NCBI RefSeq assembly: GCF_001884235.1
Contig: NZ_MAOI01000079.1
Span: 186,001-250,000 of the forward strand
Source: Bacillus paramycoides
GTDB taxonomy: Bacteria > Bacillota > Bacilli > Bacillales > Bacillaceae_G
DNA length: 64,000 bases
Direction of reading: 5' to 3'
In this document: in pieces, positions 41,851-50,838 of the stretch
Layout: each line of letters opens with the position of its first letter
Numbering within the stretch: position 1 is the first letter of the stretch
Program-made: the position numbers and the translations under genes
Notes under the pieces: model-generated
What the model was told of the DNA's origin: nothing
The model's database searches: none
The model's input: only the letters and a program-made list of their open reading frames with translations

Positions 41851-41919
41851 ATGAAAATGTTTGCCATAGAATGGTTGATAACTCCTATTGAAAAATTGGA
41901 GAATCATATAACTAGTTAA
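41851..41919 (+). other. Possible 22-residue peptide gene
   Basis: AAAGGGA stands 10 bp before an ATG encoding MKMFAIEWLITPIEKLENHI-TS, followed by a terminator at 41951. The peptide is amphipathic and unrecognised. The evidence is only the ribosome binding site, hairpin and terminator framing. Confidence 0.3.
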
Positions 41920-41950
41920 ATGATGAGGAGATTTCACAATCTATTGACTA

Positions 41951-41983
41951 AAAAACCGGCTTTTTAAGTCGGTTTTTATTTTT
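41951..41983 (+). terminator. Rho-independent terminator
   Basis: AAAAACCG and CGGTTTTT around a 10-base loop, followed by ATTTTT. Confidence 0.75.
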
Positions 41984-42097
41984 AACAGATTTGGCGTATA
42001 TGTTGTTTGAATAAAGAAGCTAATTAAATAGCATAGATAATTACTTGTTATAATGTGAGGTGTAATACAAAGTACATTAACTCCTTTTTTACAAAAC

Positions 42098-42529
42098 TCA
42101 CAACTTAAATAGTAATACATGTTTATCATAAGTTTCTAAACACCAATTATATTTTTTTAGAATAATTGGATGGACAACTTCTTGAGTATTATCAACTTCA
42201 GTAAAGCCGTATTTTTTATAAAAGCTTTCTAGTTCCTTAAAAGGAAGACAATACACATTTTGTACTTGTAATTTTTTTGCAGTTTGTACTAAAAATGAAA
42301 CAAGTTCCCCAGCTAATTGTAGACCTCTAAATTCAGGGAGAATAAAAATCCCTCCCATTTCAATAGTATCTTCATCTATTCGGACTAATCGACCGACACC
42401 TGCATACTCATCGTTGTATGTAATGATCGCAACTTTATCCCGCTTTAAATCACTCGGTACAAATCCTATTGATTCGTATTGGATATTAATCCATTCTAAA
42501 TCATTAGATGTAGCTAATTGAATCCCCAT
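42098..42529 (-). CDS. GNAT family N-acetyltransferase
   Basis: 143 residues. MGGIFILPEFRGLQLAGELV near residue 70 has the GNAT motif A with a weakened acetyl-CoA loop (RGLQLA), and YCLPFKELESFYKKYGFTEV near residue 104 is motif B. The ATG at 42529 has AAAGGAGGA upstream; the longer frame from 42550 overlaps this site. It resembles small GNATs involved in amino acid or tabtoxin-type acetylation, but the substrate is unknown. Confidence 0.78.
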   Translation of the reverse strand: MGIQLATSNDLEWINIQYESIGFVPSDLKRDKVAIITYNDEYAGVGRLVRIDEDTIEMGGIFILPEFRGLQLAGELVSFLVQTAKKLQVQNVYCLPFKELESFYKKYGFTEVDNTQEVVHPIILKKYNWCLETYDKHVLLFKL

Positions 42530-42785
42530 AATTGTTCCTCCTTTAGACAAAAACTAATATTCTCATTATATATATTACGAGGCAAATTGTAATTCATATA
42601 TGGCATAATAATTAGTGGGAATAAGTGAAAACGAAATCATTTTTATAAATAGTTAAAGTTTTGAAGAAGAGTGCATACAATATAGAGTACTTTTCCTTTC
42701 TTCATTCTTGTTTTACGTATATAATTTAAAAGTAATATTTTTATTTTATTTTTTTATATATTTATAACAGAATAGAGGTTTAAAA

Positions 42786-43646
42786 ATGGGCGTTAAAATC
42801 ATTACGGATAGTGCGGCGGATTTACCGGAAGAATTGCTGCAAGCATATGATATAGATTTAATTCCACTCCGTGTATATGATGAAGCAGAAACAGAGTATT
42901 TAGATGGGGTTACATTAGAGTCAGTTACATTATTGCAAAAAATGAGAGAAGGCGCTGCTTACAGAACTTCATTGCCTTCACTTGAAACATTCCAAGAAAA
43001 GTTTGTTTCCTATGCAAAAGAAGGAAATCCTTGTATATATTTAGCTTTTTCATCTGAATTGTCTGGTACATATCAATCGTCAGTTGTCATTAAAGAAGAA
43101 GTGAAAGAAACATATGCTGAATTGGATTTAGAAATTATCGATACGAAATGTGCTTCGCTTGGTCAAGGGCTTGTCGTATTAGAAGCTGCTAAAATGGCAA
43201 AAGAAGGCGCATCAAAAGAAGAAATCTTAAACCGTGTCGCTTTTCTAATGGAGCATATGGAGCACATCTTCACTGTAGCTGACTTGCAGTACCTTGTTAG
43301 AGGTGGACGTTTAAGTAAAGTAGCCGGTTTCATCGGTGGTTTATTAAACATTAAGCCGATTTTAAATGTGGAAGAAGGAAAACTTGTACCACTTGAAAAG
43401 GTAAGAGGAAAAAAGAAAGTATTAAGCCGAATTGTTGATATTATGGAAGAGCGTGGAAAAGACCTTAAAGGTCAAACAATTGGTATGACACACGGTGATG
43501 ATCTAGAAACAGCTGAAGCACTAAAAGCGTTAATTACAGAAAGATTTGGCTGTGAAGTATTTATCGTTAATACAATTGGTGCAGCAATTGGTGCACATAC
43601 AGGACCTGGTGTTATAACATTATTTTTCTTAAATGAAGTAGAGTAA
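42786..43646 (+). CDS. DegV family fatty-acid-binding protein
   Basis: 286 residues of the DegV/FakB family. VKIITDSAADLPEELLQAYD opens the fold. FSSELSGTYQSSVV near residue 81 holds the conserved serine region, RGGRLSKVAGFIGGLLNIKP near residue 174 is highly typical, and the end has IGAHTGPGV. FakB-type members present fatty acids to the kinase FakA for phosphorylation, which is the most likely role. AGAGG lies 9 bp before the ATG. It stands alone with its own terminator. Confidence 0.88.
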   Translation: MGVKIITDSAADLPEELLQAYDIDLIPLRVYDEAETEYLDGVTLESVTLLQKMREGAAYRTSLPSLETFQEKFVSYAKEGNPCIYLAFSSELSGTYQSSVVIKEEVKETYAELDLEIIDTKCASLGQGLVVLEAAKMAKEGASKEEILNRVAFLMEHMEHIFTVADLQYLVRGGRLSKVAGFIGGLLNIKPILNVEEGKLVPLEKVRGKKKVLSRIVDIMEERGKDLKGQTIGMTHGDDLETAEALKALITERFGCEVFIVNTIGAAIGAHTGPGVITLFFLNEVE

Positions 43647-43676
43647 AGGATTGATCTTTTGATCAATCCTTTTTTC
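43646..43676. terminator. Rho-independent terminator
   Basis: AAGGATTGATC-TTTT-GATCAATCCTT is a perfect 11-bp stem followed by Ts. Confidence 0.88.
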
Positions 43677-43698
43677 TTTAAATAAAATATAAAATTTA

Positions 43699-43902
43699 TT
43701 ATTTATGAGTGCTTTGTTTTATAGGTAAGAAGGTATAAAGGAAACAAGTGAAGGCTAGTATGAAACTAAATGTTTCAGTATCATCAACTACTAAACCATT
43801 GTTCCACTGATAAAGGAAGGATGCTAGTATTAAAAGAGTAGCAGCGCCTCCAACATATCTTACTATTTTGCGCGTTGAATCTTTTTTTGGTTTTACAATC
43901 AT
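43699..43902 (-). CDS. Small two-helix membrane protein
   Basis: 67 residues: a basic N-terminus (MIVKPKKDSTRKIVRYVGGA), a helix ATLLILASFLYQWNNG and a second helix FILAFTCFLYTFLPI. AAAGGATG lies 7 bp before the ATG at 43902. No family recognised. It is flanked by DegV and a 464-bp gap; the gap 43903-44366 is AT-rich and I see nothing else in it beyond the HTH-TPR gene's leader. Confidence 0.5.
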   Translation of the reverse strand: MIVKPKKDSTRKIVRYVGGAATLLILASFLYQWNNGLVVDDTETFSFILAFTCFLYTFLPIKQSTHK

Positions 43903-44366
43903 GTTTATCATCCTTTCGTGTTTAATAAATAATTCGACAAACTAATTACTAGGATGTGATATTGATAATTCATCTATTAAGCTCATTTAATTTATTTTGA
44001 TTTACAATAGATGTCTTCCATGTACTAGGTAAATGTAATTAAGCATACGATCTAAATTAAGACTGATAGTTTACATGTAGTTAAATCCTTTTCATTAAGT
44101 TTATCGTAATTCAAGTATATGGCGCTATCTTTGTTAATAACAAGTAGTAAAATTGTATGAAAAAAATGGCCAAAAAACCCAAATTTAAACCATTAAATTT
44201 AACAAGCTATCTAGAAATAATCATAGTATGAATGTAAAATTAAAATAAGTGATACATTTTTTTACATTTGTGAAATTATACATTTTATTTAGTATGAAAA
44301 ATCTGTGGATACATAATGACTTAATTCGTAAAAAGCATGAAATGGTTAAACAGGGAGAGTAGAGAG

Positions 44367-45635
44367 ATGGAAATAGGGGAACGTATTCGCCAAGTTCGTA
44401 TGCATAAAGGATTAACACAGGGGGAAATCGTATCAGGAATATGTTCAATAACATATTTAAGTAGAATAGAAAGTGGGAAAATCAAACCATCATCTTCTTT
44501 TATAAAAAAAGTTTCTAACAAGCTAGGTATTGATGGCGATTATCTTATAGATGGCAATTACGAGGAGATAAAGCTTACTATTCTTGAAATATGTAATAAA
44601 TATAAAAAAGATAAAAGTATAAATGAGGCTGATTTATCTTTGTTAGAATTATACGTTCGTGAAGTGGATTCAATCCCTTCATTATTAAAGGTATATGGTG
44701 TACTTATATACTATCATGCCCGACAAAAAAACTTGTTATATGTGAAGTCGCTTGTAGATCAAGCTTCGCAAATGATTCCAAGTCAGGTGGAAATGCAAGA
44801 TACTGAAGATTATATATATTATTTAAAAGCTCGAGGTTATTATTTTTATTATAAACAAGACTACATTGCTGCACATGATATTTATGTACAGGCTGAGAGT
44901 TTACTTGGTGTAGAAGAAACTGAACAACATGCTCATATATACTATAATTTATGTCTTGTATATAAGGAGCTGTATAAAGATAAAAGTATTAGTCGTTTGT
45001 ATGCCCTGAAAGCTTACAACATATACAGAAAAAATGGTATGGAGAAAAACGTAATAAATACACTTTTAATGCTTGCAGTACTGTATATTATAGATGAGTT
45101 ATATGAAAAAGCGCTTGAAACCTTACAGAAAGTAGAAAATAGTGTGGCTACTAATGGTGATTCAACGTATTTACCTATAATTTCTTATGATTATGGAAAA
45201 ATTTATCAAGGTTTGAAAGACTATACGAATGCCATTAAATACTATGAAGAAACTTTGGAATTGAGTAACCTTTTATCGGAGAAACATCAAAAGGTATATG
45301 CATTACGAAACATGATAGAGGTGTACATAGAACTTAAAGATTGGAAAAATGTTAATAAAGTTATGAATGAAGCATTTCATTTTTTATCGATTTATGATGT
45401 ACCAATTGCACATGTCCAACTATCTGGTTTGAAAGCTAAAATATTCAAAATACGTGGAGATTATTATGAATATGAGAAAAATATGCAAAAAGCAATTGAA
45501 GTGGGAGTGGAAAAAAAGCAACATCGCTTAGTTGCTGAATTATCCTTTGAATTAGGTAACTTTTATAATGAGAATCGCTCTTATAAATTATCTGCGAAGT
45601 ACTTTAAAATTTCAGCTGAAAATAAAATGGATTAA
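44367..45635 (+). CDS. RRNPP-type regulator (HTH + TPR), NprR/PlcR-like
   Basis: 422 residues. GERIRQVRMHKGLTQGEIVS then CSITYLSRIESGKIKPSSSF is an HTH_3 domain in the first 65 residues. The remainder is TPR-like helices (YYLKARGYYFYYKQDYIAAH, HIYYNLCLVYKELYKDKSIS, LPIISYDYGKIYQGLKDYTN), the layout of Rap/NprR/PlcR/PrgX quorum sensors that bind short peptides. CAGGGAGAG lies before the ATG. No secreted pheromone precursor is seen directly downstream, so the cognate peptide is unknown. Confidence 0.8.
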   Translation: MEIGERIRQVRMHKGLTQGEIVSGICSITYLSRIESGKIKPSSSFIKKVSNKLGIDGDYLIDGNYEEIKLTILEICNKYKKDKSINEADLSLLELYVREVDSIPSLLKVYGVLIYYHARQKNLLYVKSLVDQASQMIPSQVEMQDTEDYIYYLKARGYYFYYKQDYIAAHDIYVQAESLLGVEETEQHAHIYYNLCLVYKELYKDKSISRLYALKAYNIYRKNGMEKNVINTLLMLAVLYIIDELYEKALETLQKVENSVATNGDSTYLPIISYDYGKIYQGLKDYTNAIKYYEETLELSNLLSEKHQKVYALRNMIEVYIELKDWKNVNKVMNEAFHFLSIYDVPIAHVQLSGLKAKIFKIRGDYYEYEKNMQKAIEVGVEKKQHRLVAELSFELGNFYNENRSYKLSAKYFKISAENKMD

Positions 45636-45675
45636 AAGAGAAATCCAGCTGAATCCTTTTATAAATTGTAAATTT

Positions 45676-45735
45676 AAAGAGGGTATCCAAAAGAGTAGGT
45701 TGTTTTATGCTCTTAGGGATACCCTCTTTTATTTT
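45676..45735. terminator. Bidirectional terminator
   Basis: AAAGAGGGTATCC pairs with GGATACCCTCTTT, with an inner AAGAG/CTCTT helix, between the convergent HTH-TPR and Lrp genes. Confidence 0.82.
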
Positions 45736-46169
45736 TATTCTACAACTACCGGTCGATAGGGTATTGGTGACGATAAAATCATCGAAGTTTTTACTGTACC
45801 AAAGGGTATAACGATATCAATTATTTCCTCTAATTCTTTCATTGAGTGAACCGCTACTTTTAAGTAATAGCTACTTTCACCTGTTACTCGGTGACATTCA
45901 AGTACCCTATGTTCTTCATATATTTTCTCTTCAAATTTTTTACATGGAATTTTTAAATTTTCTATTCTTAAAAATGCTTGAATTGATTTTCCAACTGCAT
46001 CTAGTGATATTCGTGCTGTATACTTTTCAATTATTCCTACATCTTGTAATCTTTTTAGTCTTTCCGTAACACTAGGACGGCTAAGGTGTAAATGCTCAGT
46101 CATTTCTGTAATTGTCATCCTAGCATCTTCTTGTAATAATAGGGTTATTTTCTTATCGATCTCATCCAT
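45735..46169 (-). CDS. Lrp/AsnC family transcriptional regulator
   Basis: 144 residues. MDEIDKKITLLLQEDARMTI and TEMTEHLHLSRPSVTERLKR form the AsnC-type HTH, and IIEKYTARISLDAVGKSIQA leads into the RAM ligand-binding domain with HRVTGESSYYLKVAVHSMKE. Such regulators sense amino acids. AAAGGAG lies 8 bp before the ATG. It is divergent from the APC permease at 46312 with a 142-bp intergenic region, and very likely controls it. Confidence 0.87.
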   Translation of the reverse strand: MDEIDKKITLLLQEDARMTITEMTEHLHLSRPSVTERLKRLQDVGIIEKYTARISLDAVGKSIQAFLRIENLKIPCKKFEEKIYEEHRVLECHRVTGESSYYLKVAVHSMKELEEIIDIVIPFGTVKTSMILSSPIPYRPVVVE

Positions 46170-46311
46170 TACTCATACTCCTTTACAAAATTGAAAGCAA
46201 ACTTCTGAAATAGTTCCATAATATAAAATCTAATGTTAAATTACATGCACTTTTGAATGTTGAATAGACTGATAACTTTCTATAATTAAAATATAAATGG
46301 AGGTGCATGTA

Positions 46312-47601
46312 ATGTCTAATCATTTCAAAGAAACAATTTCTATTAAAAAGGGAACGGCTTTATACGTCGGAGCCGTTTTAGGATCAGGAATACTTATTTT
46401 ACCTGGTATGACAGCGAGTATAGCAGAAGGGAATGCGATTATTTCTTGGTTAATTATGATTTTACTAAGTGTTCCACTTGCATTTACGTTCGCTTTTTTA
46501 TCGATTGAATATCCGAGTGCAGGTGGAATCGCGACCTTTTCAGAAAAGGCTTTCGGTAAAAATGTAGGAGCAATGATAGGTTGGTGTTTTTTTATTGCGG
46601 GTAGCGTTGGGCAAATTGTTGTATCAATGACTGGTGGAATGTATATAGTGAAAGTATTTGCTTTACCATCATATTACACGTACATTATTGCGCTAATTAT
46701 ATTGAGTATTTCTATTGCTTTCAATTTATGCGGATTAAAAATGAGTGGATTGTTTCAAATATATATTGGTGTATTAACTTTCTTGATTTTATTCGTAACA
46801 ATTATAAGTTCGCTACCTTATATTGAAATGAAAAATATAAATATACATATTTCATTAGATAACATACAGCCGATTTTAGAGGCTTCTTTGTTAATATTTT
46901 GGTCGTTTTTCGGATGGGAAGCCATTGCAAGTTTGGCCCCAGAATTTAAAACGCCTAGAAAAAGAAATATTATTTTGTCTACGGGATTCGCGATTATTAT
47001 TATTGGAGTTTTATATGTTGGGATTGCGTTATCAGTAATTGGAACGAAATTATATCATATTAATTCTGATAATAGTACAGCTCTAGTACTTGTAATAAAA
47101 CAGACATTAGGCGGTCAATTTGCATGGTTAATGGGATTTGTAGCTTTTATGATTTGCTTAGGAACTACAAATGCATTTATTGCTAGTATGGGCCGTTTAG
47201 GCTTTTCGTTAGGAAAAGAAAAAGTTGCACCTCGTTATTTAGCATGTATTAATGAAAAAAGAGCAGCACCAACAAACGCAATAAAAGTTGTAGGTTTTAT
47301 TGCGATAATAGGTTTGTTAATAAGTCTCATTTTTCATATTAGTATAGATAGAATCGTATTAATACCGAATTCACTGGGGATTGTTACGTATATAGTCGGT
47401 GCTGCGGCCGGAATTAAGTTAATAAAGAACAGGTTAGGTAAAATTTTTTCTATAATCGCTTTTACATGTTGTGTAGCGGTTTATCCTTTTATTGGCGGAG
47501 TCATGCTTATTCCGGTAGTAGTAGCTTTGGCGTCTTTATGCTATTTATATTTAAGAAAAAGTAAACTTGTAAATGGGAGGGAACAGAATAAGGAATGTTA
47601 A
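46312..47601 (+). CDS. APC family amino acid permease (YjeH-like)
   Basis: 429 residues with 12 helices. TALYVGAVLGSGILILPGMT near residue 14 carries the conserved glycine-rich first-helix break of APC transporters, and EYPSAGGIATFSEKAFGKNV follows near residue 64. The sequence resembles E. coli YjeH, a methionine/branched-chain amino acid exporter. With the divergent Lrp-type regulator, an amino acid exporter is a fair guess. The ATG at 46312 has GGAGGTG upstream. Confidence 0.82.
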   Translation: MSNHFKETISIKKGTALYVGAVLGSGILILPGMTASIAEGNAIISWLIMILLSVPLAFTFAFLSIEYPSAGGIATFSEKAFGKNVGAMIGWCFFIAGSVGQIVVSMTGGMYIVKVFALPSYYTYIIALIILSISIAFNLCGLKMSGLFQIYIGVLTFLILFVTIISSLPYIEMKNINIHISLDNIQPILEASLLIFWSFFGWEAIASLAPEFKTPRKRNIILSTGFAIIIIGVLYVGIALSVIGTKLYHINSDNSTALVLVIKQTLGGQFAWLMGFVAFMICLGTTNAFIASMGRLGFSLGKEKVAPRYLACINEKRAAPTNAIKVVGFIAIIGLLISLIFHISIDRIVLIPNSLGIVTYIVGAAAGIKLIKNRLGKIFSIIAFTCCVAVYPFIGGVMLIPVVVALASLCYLYLRKSKLVNGREQNKEC

Positions 47602-47714
47602 AATGCATTCGTTTAAGTTTCAATATTTAGAGATATCTAAATATTGAAGGTTCATATATAATTATGGAGGGATGAACTTGTTGTAACTATTTGTAAAAAT
47701 AGGAGGCTATTAAA

Positions 47715-49325
47715 ATGAATGTGCTTATACAAACTCCAACTAAATGGGATTTATGCAGGCTATATTCTAATGAACAAGATCTTATGTTTTCTATAGAACA
47801 GTTAAAAGTAGAATATAAAGCAACAAAAGATCCAGCAACCCTTTCACAACTTATACAGGCTATTGAAAAAGCGGAGTATTATTTATATTGCCGTGCTACT
47901 GAAGATGATACGCCACCCGAAAATAATTTACTAAGTGTAACAATAAACCAATTAAAGAAAGAAGTTCAACTATTAATAGAATCTAGTAAGAAGCAAGGTA
48001 TTAATGATGATAACTCAAGTATTAAACTAATAGAAAATGAATTAAAAGCTTGGGAAGATATGTACATACAATTACGAAATAAGATAGAAGTAATACACGA
48101 TAAAGAGACATTATCTTTTGGACAAGCGAATTACCTTTCGATGAATAGTGATGATCATAATGAAAGATTAAAAGTATTTGATTCACTTACAAATGCTTTG
48201 AGTAAGGAAAAAGAGATTTTTGCTACTGTATTGAATCAAATAGGAAGATTACGTAACACGAAGAGTAATGAATTAGAAAGGAGAGAAGTTTTAACTCAAT
48301 CCCTTCAAATGAATGGCATTTCTGAAACTGTATTAACTCAAATGTGGAACACAACGGAACAAAATCTTACGAAGCTAGTAAGTGCTTTAAATGTGTATAA
48401 AAAAGATAAGGATTCAATTACATGGCATGAACTCATGACATTAAAAGAAAGTAATGAGACAATATTTCCTTTTTCAGTAGGAGTACAAAACATATATGAT
48501 GCACTAAAAAATGTAGATGAAGAATTGGAAAAGTTCGCACGGAATGCGATTGTGAATGGCTGGGTAGATGCTGAACCGAGAGATAATAAAACGCCAGGTG
48601 GATTTTGTGCACCTTTTTTCAGCGAAAAAGAATCACGTATTTCAATGCGTTATGATGGAAGTATTGATAGTGTAAGAGTACTTGCTCATGAATTAGGACA
48701 TGCTTGGCACTTTTATGTTATGAGTTTTGAACAATCCACTTCATTTTTAGATGATTACTTGCCAATGAGTACAGCTGAATCAGCGTCTATTTTCTTTGAG
48801 GTGGTACTTGTAAATCACTTAATAAAAACAGCGGAAAATACTGAAATGAAAAAAGCATTGCTTAGCTGGAAAATTAGAAATAGCTTTAATTATGTAATGG
48901 CAATTCGTGCATCGTTTCAGTTTGAGAAGAGTTTTTATGAAGAATGTAAGAAAGGTCCTGTAAGTGCTCATGAAATAGAAAAATTGTCTATAGCGGCGCA
49001 AGAAAAGGCGTACGGAAATGCATTATCAGAGTATCAGCCATTCGTTTGGATGAAATACATTCAATTTTATATAGCAGATGTTCCTTTTTACAATTATCCA
49101 TACACATTTGGTTATTTAGTAAGTTTTAGCTTATTAGAAATAATGAAAGAAAATAAAGATGAATTTCATTTGAGGTATAAAGAATTTTTACGAGAAACAG
49201 GAAAGGCCCCAGTTGAAGAACTGATGAAAAAACATTTTGATATTGATCTAACAAATTATGAATTTTGGAGTAAAGCTTTTATACAAATTCATAGGGATAT
49301 TGATGAATATTTGCAGCTTATATAA
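47715..49325 (+). CDS. M3 family oligoendopeptidase (PepF-like)
   Basis: 536 residues, no signal peptide. RVLAHELGHAWHFYVMSFEQ near residue 322 holds the HExxH zinc site, and the third ligand is in PMSTAESASIFFEVVLVNHL near residue 352. GGFCAPFFSEKESRISMRYD is typical of PepF. M3 peptidases hydrolyse short peptides in the cytoplasm. ATAGGAGG lies 7 bp before the ATG. The TagA-like gene follows 12 bp later; the two seem co-transcribed without an obvious functional link. Confidence 0.87.
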   Translation: MNVLIQTPTKWDLCRLYSNEQDLMFSIEQLKVEYKATKDPATLSQLIQAIEKAEYYLYCRATEDDTPPENNLLSVTINQLKKEVQLLIESSKKQGINDDNSSIKLIENELKAWEDMYIQLRNKIEVIHDKETLSFGQANYLSMNSDDHNERLKVFDSLTNALSKEKEIFATVLNQIGRLRNTKSNELERREVLTQSLQMNGISETVLTQMWNTTEQNLTKLVSALNVYKKDKDSITWHELMTLKESNETIFPFSVGVQNIYDALKNVDEELEKFARNAIVNGWVDAEPRDNKTPGGFCAPFFSEKESRISMRYDGSIDSVRVLAHELGHAWHFYVMSFEQSTSFLDDYLPMSTAESASIFFEVVLVNHLIKTAENTEMKKALLSWKIRNSFNYVMAIRASFQFEKSFYEECKKGPVSAHEIEKLSIAAQEKAYGNALSEYQPFVWMKYIQFYIADVPFYNYPYTFGYLVSFSLLEIMKENKDEFHLRYKEFLRETGKAPVEELMKKHFDIDLTNYEFWSKAFIQIHRDIDEYLQLI

Positions 49326-49337
49326 GGGGAGAGAGAA

Positions 49338-50090
49338 GTGGATCAACAATATATAAAAGGAATACCGTTTTCTACTTTGGGGTATTCAAGGGTTATAAGT
49401 TTATTAAAAGACTGGTTATATGAAAAGCAAGAGAAACCAAGATTTGTAGTTACTGCAAATCCTGAAATTGTTATGTCTGCTAAGGAGGAGACGGCTAAAT
49501 CAAAGCTGTTTAAAAAGATGTTATTATCCGCGGATTTAATTACTGCTGATGGGATTGGCGTAATAATTGGCTCGAAAATATTAAAAGGAACACTGGAAGA
49601 GCGTGTTACTGGAGCGGATTTAACACACGACTTAATAGAACATTGTAATGAAAAAGGATATCGTGTCTTTCTATTTGGAGCTGCGCCGGAAAGTAATGAA
49701 AAAGCATTAGAAAAATTAAAAGAGAAGTTTCCACATGCTTCTTTTAAAGGACGAGATGGATTTGTAAACGGTGAAGAAATAGAAGAAGTAAAGACTCAAA
49801 TTCAACAATTCAAGCCACATTTACTACTAGTTGGTTTAGGTTCACCTAAACAAGAAGAATTTATCTATGACAACTTACAAACATTAAACGTTCCACTATC
49901 TATTGGTATCGGAGGCATGATTGATATTTTATCAGGCACTGTAAAAAGAGCACCCAAAATAATGAGAGATACTGGAACAGAATGGTTGTATAGATTAATT
50001 TCACAACCAAAAAGAATAAAGAGGCAACTTGTACTTCCGAAGTTTTTACTATCGGTTATGGCGGAGAGGATTAAAGGGGTCACAAATTAA
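49338..50090 (+). CDS. WecG/TagA/CpsF family glycosyltransferase
   Basis: 250 residues. VVTANPEIVMSAKE near residue 37 and LITADGIGVIIGSKILKGTL near residue 66 form the donor-binding core with the catalytic aspartate, VFLFGAAPESNEKALEKLKE comes near residue 113, and LLVGLGSPKQEEFI near residue 160. The family transfers N-acetylmannosamine or related sugars to undecaprenyl-linked intermediates of cell-wall polymers. Start GTG at 49338 after GGGGAGAG. No other wall-polymer gene is adjacent. Confidence 0.87.
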   Translation: MDQQYIKGIPFSTLGYSRVISLLKDWLYEKQEKPRFVVTANPEIVMSAKEETAKSKLFKKMLLSADLITADGIGVIIGSKILKGTLEERVTGADLTHDLIEHCNEKGYRVFLFGAAPESNEKALEKLKEKFPHASFKGRDGFVNGEEIEEVKTQIQQFKPHLLLVGLGSPKQEEFIYDNLQTLNVPLSIGIGGMIDILSGTVKRAPKIMRDTGTEWLYRLISQPKRIKRQLVLPKFLLSVMAERIKGVTN

Positions 50091-50107
50091 TAAAGGGGAC
50101 TACATAT

Positions 50108-50809
50108 ATGAACAGAATCGGTATTATCGGAGCAATGCAAATTGAAATAGACTTACTTTTAGAGAAACTACATATAAAAGAAGAACATACTATTGCCGGA
50201 ATGCCTTTTTATAAAGGAAAGTTCATGGATACAGAAGTTATTATTACTCGATGTGGTGTAGGAAAGGTAAATGCAGCGGCATGTACACAAATATTAATTA
50301 ATAAATATGATGTGGATTCTATCATTAATACAGGTGTTGCGGGTGGATTGCATCCTGATGTGAAAGTTGGCGATTTAGTTATTTCTACAAATGTTACGCA
50401 TCATGATGTTAGTAAAAATCAAATGAAGAATTTATTTCCGTTTCAAGAATCGTTTACTGCAAGTAAAGAATTAAGAGAGTTAGCACGAGAAGCTTGTAAT
50501 AGTAGTAGTTTAAACATTTCTGCACATGAAGGAAGAATTGTCAGCGGAGAATGCTTCGTTGAGGATTCAATATTAAAGATTAAACTTATCAATGAGTATG
50601 CACCACATTGTACTGAAATGGAAGGGGCAGCAATTGGGCATGTCGCTCATATAAATAACATACCATTTCTCGTTATGAGAAGTATTTCTGATAGTGCAGA
50701 TGATGAGGCGCAAGTTTCATATGATGATTTCGCGAAAACGGCCGCGAATTATTGTTCAGAAATTATTGTCGAGATGCTTAAAAATAAATCGAGTAAAACT
50801 ATTTTGTAG
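50108..50809 (+). CDS. 5'-methylthioadenosine/S-adenosylhomocysteine nucleosidase-like
   Basis: 233 residues of the PNP_UDP family, MTA/SAH nucleosidase branch: IGIIGAMQIEIDLLLEKL with the catalytic glutamate near residue 12, NTGVAGGLHPDVKVGDLVIS near residue 77, CTEMEGAAIGHVA near residue 172, and MRSISDSADDEAQVSYDDF with the catalytic aspartate. It splits MTA or SAH to adenine. It is likely a second copy in addition to a housekeeping mtnN elsewhere. It lies 18 bp after the TagA-like gene. Confidence 0.85.
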   Translation: MNRIGIIGAMQIEIDLLLEKLHIKEEHTIAGMPFYKGKFMDTEVIITRCGVGKVNAAACTQILINKYDVDSIINTGVAGGLHPDVKVGDLVISTNVTHHDVSKNQMKNLFPFQESFTASKELRELAREACNSSSLNISAHEGRIVSGECFVEDSILKIKLINEYAPHCTEMEGAAIGHVAHINNIPFLVMRSISDSADDEAQVSYDDFAKTAANYCSEIIVEMLKNKSSKTIL

Positions 50810-50838
50810 TTCAAAAGTAAAGAATGGGAGAGATTGAA

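Noticed and set aside
44140-44366. Possible PlcR box before the HTH-TPR regulator
   Set aside because: TATG...CATA-like pieces occur but with wrong spacing for TATGNANNNNTNCATA; I could not support a PlcR site.
45568-45759. A 63-codon ORF after the HTH-TPR gene as a candidate pheromone precursor
   Set aside because: It overlaps the regulator in another frame and runs through the terminator hairpin; it has no signal peptide.
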